The notes beneath the pieces are model-generated. The model saw nothing but the letters and a program-made list of their open reading frames with translations, was not told the DNA's origin and searched no databases. Below are positions 1-5,974 of a stretch of 6,308 nucleotides of DNA, in pieces. Each line of letters opens with the position of its first letter. Position 1 is the first letter of the stretch. Source of the DNA: Synergistaceae bacterium (GTDB lineage Bacteria; Synergistota; Synergistia; Synergistales; Aminobacteriaceae); the NCBI GenBank assembly GCA_017446645.1, contig JAFSQO010000475.1:1-6308 (forward strand), given 5' to 3'. Position numbers and translations under genes: made by a program.

Positions 1-2425
1 CACCTCGTCTGCCTACCCTGCCCCTTAGCTGGTACATCTGGGCGAGGCCAAGCTCTTCTGAATTATCGATAATGATTGTGTTAGCCCTGCCGACATCCAG
101 GCCGCTTTCGATTATTGTAGTAGCGATTAATATATCAGTCTGGCCGGAATAAAATTCAAGCATGGTTTTCTCCAGTTCACGTTCACCCATTTGGCCGTGA
201 GCAATATTTATCTTTGCTTCCGGGAAAAAAGTTTCGAGCATCTTCAAGTGTTCAGGCATTCTTGAAATCTTGTTAGAGAGAAAGTAAACTTGTCCGCCCC
301 TGTTGAGTTCGTAGGCAATTGCCTTGCGGATTACGGCAGCATTCCAAGCTCCTGCAAAGGTCGTAACGGGTAATCTGTTTTCTGGCGGTGTGGTCAGAAC
401 CGAAATGCTTCGTAAACCCTGAAGTGCCATCGCCAAAGTCCTTGGAATTGGAGTAGCAGAGAGGCTTAATATGTCAACAGAGCCGTAATTTTGCCTCAAG
501 CCTTCTTTGTGCATTACCCCGAATCTGTGTTCTTCGTCTATGACCAGTAATCCCAGCTTCTTGAATTTCACGCCTTGCTGTAATAATTTGTGGGTGCCTA
601 TGAGTATATCAATGCTGCCTTCTTGAGTCTGCCTGAGTGTATCCTTTGCCTGCTTTGAAGTTACGAATCGAGACAACAGGCCGACTTTAACGGGAAAGCC
701 TGCTAGCCTTGACTGGAACGTAGCATAATGCTGCTGGGCAAGTATAGTAGTAGGGACTAAGACACATACCTGAAAGCCTGAGTTAATTACGCGAAAAGCT
801 GCACGCAAAGCCACTTCAGTTTTGCCGAAGCCTACATCGCCGACTAATAATCTATCCATTGGGAAGTTGCTTGATAAGTCCTGCATAATCTCGTCAATTG
901 CTTTTAACTGGTCAGCCGTTTCATTATATGGGAATGACTTTACGAACTCGTTGTAATATTCGTTAATAGCGTCAAATGGGGCACGTCTCTCAAGTTCACG
1001 TTTTGCATAGATTTCGAGTAAGATTCTTGCTTCTTCCTGAGCCTGTTCGAGGGTCTTCTGAGAGCGTATTTTCCAGCCTTTGCCTTTAAGACTATCAAGG
1101 ACAGTATTCTCGTCTTCATGTTCGTTTAGTCCTGTGATTTTATAAGACTGCAATACAGGTATCAAGAGTCTCTGGTTGTTGGCGAACTCAATTACAAGAG
1201 CGTCAACTGGTGACCCCCCTGCCCTGATGTTCTCGATACCCCTGAATACGCCTCTCCCGTAGTCATCATGAATAACGAGCTGTCCCGGTGATAATTTGCC
1301 TTCGTTCCATTCATTAGGAGCGCGCCATTTTGTGAGCTGGACGTTGACCGTAACGCCCGATAATTCCCTGTCAGAGATAAATATTTGCTTTGAGTTATTA
1401 TCGACAAAACCTGCGGTCAAAGCAGCCTCGTGAATCTCAAAAGGCAGTTTATGAAAGACGGGATTATTCGTGAAGACTTTGACACTGTAATTTCTATCGT
1501 GATAGTCAGCACAGAGCTTCAGGATAAAATCAGGGTCGCCTTTAAACGCAGGAATGGCTTCAGTAGCGAGTTCAGCGTCAGTCCTGTCAGTCTTGCCGGT
1601 AACTCGAATGACTGGGAACTCAGCAAGCGATTTAAACGTCCTGTCCCATATTTCGAGCTTGTATTCTGAGCCAATTTCGTTATAGACTTCACACCACAGC
1701 CACATGAAAGATTCAGCCTGAGACTCTATCTTGTCGGGTTCGTATAAGACAACGCAGGTATCTTCCGGGAATAACTCAATCGGGAACTTGTGCAGGATTT
1801 CCCCAAGACCGTGCAGGGTTATCTCGTCCATGTTCATTAGCTGCCAGCCTGTTTTCTGGGTGTCAGGGTGAAATGAGCCAATGCGTTCTATCTCGTTATC
1901 CAAGAATTCGAGTCTTAATGGCATTGAGTAAGCAGGGTCAAATATATCCATTATGAAGCCTCGCTGAACATATTGACCTGGTGCCCAGACCAGATTAGAA
2001 TTTTTGTATCCGTAAGCCTCAAGCCATAACTTTATTTTCTCTGGTGAAAAGTTTTGTCCGAGTTTGAGCTTTAACTCAGTATTCCCCAGCAGACAAGATG
2101 ACATAATCGACCCCGGTGTAGCGACAAGGACTCCTGAATCCTTCAGCCAGTGTCTTATGGTCTCGCCTCGTTCTGTTAATAATGCGCGTATGCCTGTGTT
2201 TTGCTGAGACAACGGCGGCTCGTTCAGCATGAAAATATTTCGTTCAGGGTGAAGGCTCCTGAAGTCCCGAAAAAATTCTCCGGCCTGAAGGGTGTCAGAC
2301 AGTATTGCCAGCGTGTGAGGCTCATTCGGACAGGTGAAGGCTCTGGCAGAAATTCCTGCGCGTTCAAAGACTGCTTTGTTGGCTAATAATCGTGAAATAG
2401 TTTTTAATACAGGACGTTTTTTCAA
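1..2425 (-). CDS. mfd: Transcription-repair coupling factor Mfd, N-terminal 808 residues (3' end beyond window)
   Basis: Mfd is a cytoplasmic DNA translocase that removes RNA polymerase stalled at lesions and recruits UvrA for nucleotide excision repair. I read 808 uninterrupted codons on the minus strand. Residues about 50-215 look like the UvrB-homology module (RGFIMDIFDP at 155-164). Residues about 377-433 match the CarD-like RNA polymerase interaction domain (PGQLVIHDDYGRGVF at 380-394). The helicase motor follows: Walker A GDVGFGKTE at 529-537 (Lys535), DEEHRFGV at 630-637, SATPIPRTL at 656-664, IIESGLDVGRAN at 771-782 and QLRGRVGR at 799-806. The window ends inside this last motif, so roughly 200 or more C-terminal residues, including the TRCF domain, lie outside. 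The Walker lysine comes about 100 residues earlier than in E. coli (Lys634), so the N-terminal region is compact. The start is TTG: an in-frame TAA at 2441-2443 bounds the frame upstream and no ATG or GTG lies between. It follows a glycosyltransferase gene by 15 bases. Confidence 0.97.
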   Translation of the reverse strand, partial: MKKRPVLKTISRLLANKAVFERAGISARAFTCPNEPHTLAILSDTLQAGEFFRDFRSLHPERNIFMLNEPPLSQQNTGIRALLTERGETIRHWLKDSGVLVATPGSIMSSCLLGNTELKLKLGQNFSPEKIKLWLEAYGYKNSNLVWAPGQYVQRGFIMDIFDPAYSMPLRLEFLDNEIERIGSFHPDTQKTGWQLMNMDEITLHGLGEILHKFPIELFPEDTCVVLYEPDKIESQAESFMWLWCEVYNEIGSEYKLEIWDRTFKSLAEFPVIRVTGKTDRTDAELATEAIPAFKGDPDFILKLCADYHDRNYSVKVFTNNPVFHKLPFEIHEAALTAGFVDNNSKQIFISDRELSGVTVNVQLTKWRAPNEWNEGKLSPGQLVIHDDYGRGVFRGIENIRAGGSPVDALVIEFANNQRLLIPVLQSYKITGLNEHEDENTVLDSLKGKGWKIRSQKTLEQAQEEARILLEIYAKRELERRAPFDAINEYYNEFVKSFPYNETADQLKAIDEIMQDLSSNFPMDRLLVGDVGFGKTEVALRAAFRVINSGFQVCVLVPTTILAQQHYATFQSRLAGFPVKVGLLSRFVTSKQAKDTLRQTQEGSIDILIGTHKLLQQGVKFKKLGLLVIDEEHRFGVMHKEGLRQNYGSVDILSLSATPIPRTLAMALQGLRSISVLTTPPENRLPVTTFAGAWNAAVIRKAIAYELNRGGQVYFLSNKISRMPEHLKMLETFFPEAKINIAHGQMGERELEKTMLEFYSGQTDILIATTIIESGLDVGRANTIIIDNSEELGLAQMYQLRGRVGRRG

Positions 2426-2436
2426 GTATGTAAATT

Positions 2437-2440
2437 CTCC
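2437..2440 (-). promoter_or_regulatory. Ribosome binding site GGAG deciding the mfd TTG start
   Basis: On the minus strand GGAG lies 11 bases before the TTG at 2425. The upstream gene's TAA at 2441-2443 is in the same frame, so only four codons separate that stop from the TTG and none of them is a start codon. TTG is therefore the only reasonable start. The GGAGAATTT context recurs before the glycosyltransferase gene. Confidence 0.7.
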
Positions 2441-3406
2441 TTAATTTTTCAAGAAAATTGCTGCGTAAATATCTGACAGGGCATTACGCATTGTCGGATA
2501 ATATTTTATATTCACAAAGACAAAAAGTATAATAGCAAATAAATTTTTTCTAGCTAAGACCTTGCTTCGTTTTGTGAGAAATTTTGCTTTTTGAGCCAAT
2601 AATTCACGATTGCGCTTAGTGATACCCGATTCTTCAGGAGCATTTACGAACGTCATGTAAAAATTTGCTAAATTCAATGAGCTTGTGACCCTACTTTTGA
2701 GATTTGCGGGCTTTTGACTCTTGAATACCTGCGTGGTCGTGCTTTCATGTCTCCTGTAACGAATGAGCTGCCTGTTGAGTAAATAAAGCGAGTCAGAAAT
2801 TATTGCATATCTCCAGAGTCTTCCGTCATGTGCACTGCCTTCGATATCAAAAACATGAAATTTTTCGAGCAACTCACTTCTGAAACAGTAAGTACAGCCA
2901 GGTCTCAGGGGTTCAAGCCATGTATCACTAAGTCTAAACTGTATAATTTCGCCATCATCGCGATTAATATATCTAACATGAGCTTGAATCTTCTTGCCGT
3001 CGCTTTCATTAAACGGGATATAGTTAGAAACTAGCAGCATAATTTGCGAATTATTTATTATTGTGTGACTCATAACTTGAATTTTATCGGGCATCCATAT
3101 ATCGTCCTGGTCACAAGTAAATACGATGTTACCTTTCTTGCCGGCTAAATTACTCAGTGTGAAGGCGTGCCTGAAATTTTTGGCGAACCCCAAATTTTTC
3201 TCGTTCTGAAAAACTTTCCAGCCCGTTAATCCATGCTGTGAGATATAAGCCCTGCAGAACTCTAACGTCCCGTCAGTAGAGCAATCATCAGAGATAATAA
3301 CTTCGTCAGGTATCCTGGTCTGTGTCCTGATTGAATCAAGTTGCTGAGAAATATATTTAATGCCGTTGAACGAAGCTATAATTACCGAAATTTTTTCGTT
3401 GTTCAT
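2441..3406 (-). CDS. Family 2 glycosyltransferase (GT-A fold), probably surface-polysaccharide assembly
   Basis: A 321-residue protein that should transfer a sugar from a nucleotide-activated donor to a growing glycan at the cytoplasmic membrane face. The N-terminal GT-A domain opens with ISVIIASFNG (6-15), followed by VIISDDCSTDGT (36-47). It carries the metal/nucleotide-binding DQDD at 99-102. Downstream, HDGRLW (193-198) and the YRRH segment at 217-220 match the usual later motifs of rhamnosyltransferase-like GT2 enzymes. Near the C-terminus a hydrophobic stretch (about 289-300) followed by basic and aromatic residues could anchor it to the membrane, but there is no clear multi-helix domain. 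The ATG at 3406 has GGAG at 3417-3420 on the minus strand, 10 bases away. It is the first gene of a unit with mfd. Donor and acceptor cannot be told from sequence; rhamnose is only a guess from family resemblance. Confidence 0.9.
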   Translation of the reverse strand: MNNEKISVIIASFNGIKYISQQLDSIRTQTRIPDEVIISDDCSTDGTLEFCRAYISQHGLTGWKVFQNEKNLGFAKNFRHAFTLSNLAGKKGNIVFTCDQDDIWMPDKIQVMSHTIINNSQIMLLVSNYIPFNESDGKKIQAHVRYINRDDGEIIQFRLSDTWLEPLRPGCTYCFRSELLEKFHVFDIEGSAHDGRLWRYAIISDSLYLLNRQLIRYRRHESTTTQVFKSQKPANLKSRVTSSLNLANFYMTFVNAPEESGITKRNRELLAQKAKFLTKRSKVLARKNLFAIILFVFVNIKYYPTMRNALSDIYAAIFLKN

Positions 3407-3436
3407 GAAAGAAATTCTCCTTTTTTTTATTTATAA

Positions 3437-3464
3437 ATTATACACGCTGATATAATAACGTAAA
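3437..3464 (-). promoter_or_regulatory. Candidate promoter for the glycosyltransferase-mfd unit
   Basis: On the minus strand a perfect TATAAT (3442 down to 3437) has TTTACG (3464 down to 3459) 16 bases upstream, which matches four of six positions of the sigma-70 -35 consensus. Transcription would begin about 20-25 bases before the start of the GGAG. It overlaps the opposing candidate promoter for the dehydrogenase. The call rests on motif matching only, in an AT-rich spacer where chance TATAAT boxes are common. Confidence 0.45.
3448..3456 (+). promoter_or_regulatory. Candidate extended -10 promoter for the dehydrogenase-WbsX unit
   Basis: TGATATAAT at 3448-3456 is a perfect extended -10 element (TGn followed by TATAAT). 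No good -35 box stands 16-18 bases upstream, which is tolerated by extended -10 promoters. The predicted start near 3463 leaves a leader of about 30 bases before the ATG at 3495. It is interleaved with the minus-strand candidate, so the two divergent units may compete for RNA polymerase. Confidence 0.5.
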
Positions 3465-3472
3465 TCACATGC

Positions 3473-3478
3473 AGGAGG
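3473..3478 (+). promoter_or_regulatory. Strong but distant ribosome binding site AGGAGG
   Basis: AGGAGG at 3473-3478 is the best Shine-Dalgarno sequence in front of the dehydrogenase, yet 16 bases separate it from the ATG at 3495 and 22 from the next ATG at 3501. No ATG, GTG or TTG lies closer in frame; only ATA codons at 3483 and 3489 do. The ATG at 3495 is kept because the Rossmann motif follows at the usual distance. Confidence 0.55.
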
Positions 3479-3494
3479 CAGAATAAATATAACT

Positions 3495-4364
3495 ATGAAC
3501 ATGAGGAAAATCGCTTTTATCGGTGCAGGCAGAATGGGTAAGCCAATGATTAGGAACTTGCTGAAACTCGGCTTTGAAGTTCACGTCTTCGCACGCCAGA
3601 TTCTTAAAGTGTATGACATAATCAGCAACGGCGCGAAATTCCACAGCACCATAAATGACTGCCTCAAAGACTGCGATGTTACGATTACGATGCTGGGACT
3701 TCCCAAAGATGTCGAAGAAGTCTATTTCATGACCGGAGGAGTGTTGGACAGCGCAAAACGGGATTCATGCGTTATAGACATGACAACAACGAGTCCGTCA
3801 CTATCGAAATTATTATATGACGAAGGCAGAAAACGAGGGCTTCATGTCCTTGATGCCCCTGTCTCTGGCGGAGTATCAAGCGCAAAGAACGCAACTCTTT
3901 CAATAATGGTCGGAGGCAATGAAGACGACTTCAAAGACTGTCTGCCGTTATTCAGGGCAATGGGAACGAATATAACTTACATGGGTAAAGCAGGAAACGG
4001 ACAGCACGCTAAACTTGCGAATCAAATCATGATGGCAGGAGCTTTAGCCGGAGTCTGTGAGGCAATGACCTATGCACGTCACCAGAATCTTAACATGATG
4101 AAATTTCTTCGTGCAGTCTCAACGGGCGGAGCAGGTTCAAAGCAGCTTGACATCAACGCCCCCAAAATATTAGACAGGGATTTCACAGCGGGATTTGCTA
4201 TAAAACATTGCGTGAAGGATTTATTGCTCGCTATCGATGAAGCTAATCAGGAAAACCTGAATCTCGATGTCCTTGTTACTGTCATGAGTCATTTTCAGAA
4301 ACTTGAAGCTGACGGTCAGGGCGAGAAGGGTACTCAGTCATTAATAAAATATTATGGAGGTTAG
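3495..4364 (+). CDS. NAD(P)-dependent beta-hydroxyacid dehydrogenase (GarR / 3-hydroxyisobutyrate dehydrogenase family)
   Basis: A 289-residue cytoplasmic oxidoreductase of the family that interconverts beta-hydroxyacids and their oxo forms, such as tartronate semialdehyde reductase and 3-hydroxyisobutyrate dehydrogenase. The Rossmann signature IGAGRMGKPM is at 9-18. DMTTTSP (95-101) and DAPVSGG (120-126) form the substrate-binding signature. GNGQHAKLANQ (167-177) carries the catalytic lysine, Lys173, and FAIKHCVKDLLLA (234-246) is the conserved segment of the all-helical C-terminal domain. Length is normal and no key residue is missing. Arg34 after the second strand (VFAR) hints at NADP(H) preference; this is inference. 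The substrate is unresolved. It begins a likely operon with the downstream WbsX gene and is divergent from the glycosyltransferase. Its stop codon overlaps the ribosome-binding region of a 12-codon frame starting at 4370. A role in making an unusual sugar-acid for the glycan is possible but unproven. Confidence 0.93.
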   Translation: MNMRKIAFIGAGRMGKPMIRNLLKLGFEVHVFARQILKVYDIISNGAKFHSTINDCLKDCDVTITMLGLPKDVEEVYFMTGGVLDSAKRDSCVIDMTTTSPSLSKLLYDEGRKRGLHVLDAPVSGGVSSAKNATLSIMVGGNEDDFKDCLPLFRAMGTNITYMGKAGNGQHAKLANQIMMAGALAGVCEAMTYARHQNLNMMKFLRAVSTGGAGSKQLDINAPKILDRDFTAGFAIKHCVKDLLLAIDEANQENLNLDVLVTVMSHFQKLEADGQGEKGTQSLIKYYGG

Positions 4365-4369
4365 TTATT

Positions 4370-4408
4370 ATGTGTGATAGAATAGCGAGTACAAATTTTT
4401 TCACGTGA
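4370..4408 (+). CDS. Possible 12-codon coupling or leader peptide upstream of the WbsX gene
   Basis: An ATG at 4370 has GGAGG at 4356-4360 with 9 bases between, better placed than any other ribosome binding site in the window. It reads MCDRIASTNFFT and stops at TGA 4406-4408, three bases before the GGAG of the next gene. The GGAGG overlaps the end of the dehydrogenase frame. It may hand ribosomes on to the TTG at 4425, may be an upstream regulatory peptide, or may be chance. Nothing in its composition shows a function. Confidence 0.25.
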   Translation: MCDRIASTNFFT

Positions 4409-4410
4409 AA
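4399..4410 (+). promoter_or_regulatory. 12-bp perfect palindrome next to the WbsX ribosome binding site
   Basis: TTTCACGTGAAA is a perfect inverted repeat centred on the CG at 4404/4405 and directly abuts the GGAG at 4411-4414. The symmetry fits an operator half-site pair for a dimeric regulator, or a very short RNA stem. No second copy was noticed elsewhere in the window. Confidence 0.3.
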
Positions 4411-4414
4411 GGAG
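4411..4414 (+). promoter_or_regulatory. Ribosome binding site GGAG for the TTG start of the WbsX gene
   Basis: GGAG at 4411-4414 stands 10 bases before the TTG at 4425, nearly the same geometry as mfd (GGAG, 11 bases, TTG) and the glycosyltransferase (GGAG, 10 bases, ATG). This supports the TTG as the real start although its frame is not that of the conserved domain at the present repeat count. An ATG at 4449 is in the TTG frame and also lies upstream of the repeat, so choosing it would not change the switching logic. Confidence 0.6.
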
Positions 4415-4424
4415 CAAAATACTC

Positions 4425-5656
4425 TTGACAACTACAGATAAAGCCGATATGCTGCAACAAGCAACAAGCAACAAGCAACAAGCAACAAGCCTGATTATGA
4501 CTCGTCACAGGTAAAAGTTATTCCGTATTATCTTCCTCAATTTCACACTATACCAGAGAACGACAAAGCATGGGGAAAGGGCTTCACCGAATGGACGAAC
4601 GTTAAGAAGGCAAGGCCCCTCTTTGAAGGACACTATCAGCCCAGACTGCCCCTGAAGCAGAATTATTACACCCTGCCTGAAAACGGCATTATGGAAGCTC
4701 AGGCGGAACTTGCGCAAAAATACGGAATTTACGGATTCTGCTATTATCATTATTACTTTGCACACGGTAAAAAATTGCTCGAGAAGCCTTTAGAGTACAT
4801 GCTGCATCATCCTTCAGTCGATATACCTTTTTGCTTGAGCTGGGCAAATGAGAACTGGACCAGACGCTGGGACGGTGGCAATAACGAAGTCATAATTTCT
4901 CAGGACTATGAAGACATGGAAAATCTTGACAGACACATAGATTATTTGTGCGAATTCTTTGCTGACCCAAGATATATTAAAGAGAACGGCAAGCCATTCT
5001 TCATAATTTACAGGCCGTTGATTATCCCAAATTTTGAAGCCAGAGTGAATTATATTCGCGAACGTGTCAGCAAAAACGGTTTTCCCGGAATAGTTATAGC
5101 AGCTCAACACCCCTCATATTACGATTTTGATGAAGATAAGGTCATCGTGTCTGGTCTTGATGCATGCATAGAATTCGAGCATTTGTTTGCAGGAGGAGTT
5201 ATAGCAGCTAGAAACAAACGAAATATTACTCGCAATCCCCTCAAAGAAGCTATAAAATATATTCTTGACGCAATGGGAGTATTAAAATATATACAAGAAT
5301 TAAGGCGTTCAATGCATTCAAATTCTGCACCTACATACAGACTTCTTGATTATGATGAAATGTGGCAGGCAATTATAGATTTCAAACATGATGACAAAAG
5401 ATTCATAGCCGGAGCATTCAAAGACTGGGACAGCACACCTCGACATGCAGCAAGAGCACCAATTATGACAGGAGCAACACCTGAGAAATTCCGCAAGTAC
5501 ATGACAAGGCTCATAAAGAAAGTCCGCGAAGAATACACACGCCCTTATATATTTCTTAATGCCTGGAACGAATGGGCAGAAGGCTCAAACATTGAACCTG
5601 ACGAACGATTCGGCTATCAGTATCTCGAAGCCCTGAGAGATGCCCTGAACTCATAA
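4425..5656 (+). CDS. WbsX-type glycan protein with GH99-like domain; phase-variable, out of frame in this copy
   Basis: Proteins of this family occur in O-antigen and capsule clusters; the domain resembles GH99 endo-mannosidases, and whether members cleave or transfer is uncertain. The domain is readable and intact from 4511 to the TAA at 5654-5656. It contains YYLPQFH, WGKGFTEWTNV, GHYQPRLP, YGIYGFCYYHY, SWANENWTRRWDG, KPFFIIYRP and near the end WNEWAEGSNIEPDE. The domain frame is closed upstream by TAA at 4439-4441 and offers no ATG, GTG or TTG before the ATG at 4691, which would drop the first conserved 60 residues. The TTG at 4425 has a good ribosome binding site but is in another frame. 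It reads ten codons, enters (CAACAAG)5 and ends at TAA 4512-4514 after 29 residues. Six repeat units would join both parts into 412 residues, with SWANENW at 141-147 and WNEW at 383-386. Likely OFF by slipped-strand mispairing; a sequencing error in the repeat is the main alternative. Confidence 0.85.
4455..4489 (+). repeat. Heptanucleotide tandem repeat (CAACAAG)x5, probable phase-variation tract
   Basis: Five perfect, uninterrupted copies of CAACAAG begin 30 bases (ten codons) after the TTG at 4425. The unit of seven shifts the frame by one per copy gained or lost. Three units encode QQATSNK. Counts divisible by three connect the start to the WbsX domain. At four units a TGA comes right after the repeat, and at five the frame stops at 4512-4514. 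The flanks are GCTG on the left and CCTG on the right. Confidence 0.92.
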
Positions 5657-5683
5657 ATAAACCCCGGGGGATTAGTCTCGGGT
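5655..5683 (-). terminator. Weak candidate terminator between convergent ends
   Basis: On the minus strand ACCCG (5683-5679) can pair with CGGGGT (5666-5661, one bulged G) around a 12-base loop, followed by TTATTTAT. It overlaps the stop codon of the minus-strand remnant. The stem is only five pairs. On the plus strand the same arms are followed by CTTTG, a poor U-tract. Low confidence. Confidence 0.22.
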
Positions 5684-5824
5684 CTTTGCGTCATATTCTT
5701 CAAGTTCCTGCATTGTCTTTGCTATCCTGTCAGGCGTAATCTTATAGGGGTAAGTCCTTATATCAGGGAACTTCACTGACTCTTCTGCTGATGCCTGCAC
5801 AAATCTGTTCTCTATGCGAATGCC
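5672..5824 (-). pseudogene. C-terminal remnant of an unidentified gene (50 codons)
   Basis: On the minus strand a frame of 50 codons runs from after a TGA (5827-5825) to TAA at 5674-5672. It begins GIRIENRFVQASAEESVKF, later contains YPYKITPDRIAKTMQEL, and ends in a charged EEYDAKTRD tail. Codon usage looks coding (purine-rich first positions, GAA/GAG, AAG, GCA, ATA), and the protein is soluble and helix-prone at its end. There is no start codon near the left end with a ribosome binding site; the only in-frame candidates are an internal GTG and an ATG. Upstream sequence turns abruptly AT-rich (5828-5880). This looks like the tail of a gene whose front was lost by deletion or rearrangement. 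I do not recognise the family. It occupies about half of the 318-base gap between the WbsX gene and rplU; the rest is the rplU promoter and leader. Confidence 0.5.
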
Positions 5825-5883
5825 TCAACTATATATTTTATTATCGCATAATATATTTAACAGTCATGTACTCGCCGATTGTA

Positions 5884-5892
5884 TGTTATAAT
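5884..5892 (+). promoter_or_regulatory. Extended -10 promoter for rplU
   Basis: TGTTATAAT at 5884-5892 is a perfect extended -10 element. The nearest good -35-like hexamer, TTAACA at 5857-5862, is 24 bases away and too distant to count, so the promoter would rely on the TGn extension. Transcription should start near 5898-5900, giving a leader of about 75 bases. Confidence 0.6.
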
Positions 5893-5898
5893 CTTTCA

Positions 5899-5974
5899 CG
5901 ATTTATAAACGCATGGAGAGGGCATTTAATCACACCGTGAGCCTTCTGTCAGCGAAGGAGGAAAATTTACAATC
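5899..5974 (+). promoter_or_regulatory. Structured 5' leader of rplU, possible L21 autoregulatory element
   Basis: Two hairpins can be drawn. In the first, GGC (5921-5923) plus TCAC (5930-5933) pairs with GTGAGCC (5937-5943) across an ACC loop, with ATTTAA bulged on one side. In the second, CCTTC (5942-5946) pairs with GAAGG (5954-5958). They share 5942-5943 and so compete slightly. The second covers the first bases of the Shine-Dalgarno AGGAGG (5956-5961), which would limit ribosome access. L21 leaders that may bind ribosomal protein are described in Bacillota; equivalence to this one is inference. Confidence 0.4.

Noticed and set aside
1430..1669. Plus-strand open frame of 79 codons inside mfd
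   Set aside because: It lies antisense to continuous, motif-supported mfd coding sequence and shows no domain; it is a shadow of the minus-strand gene.
4378..4383. TAGAAT as a -10 box giving the WbsX gene its own promoter
   Set aside because: There is no -35-like hexamer at the right distance and no TGn extension; co-transcription with the dehydrogenase is simpler.
4455..4489. CAACAAG repeats as a CRISPR or iteron array
   Set aside because: The units are seven bases, directly adjacent with no spacers, and lie within a coding region after a start codon, unlike CRISPR repeats or plasmid iterons.
4691..5656. WbsX protein starting at the ATG at 4691
   Set aside because: This start removes the conserved YLPQFH, GFTEWTNV and GHYQP motifs, which are readable in the same frame from 4511, and no suitable Shine-Dalgarno precedes it.
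5857..5892. TTAACA (5857-5862) as the -35 box of the rplU promoter
   Set aside because: The gap to TATAAT is 24 bases, well beyond the 16-18 base range for a sigma-70 promoter.
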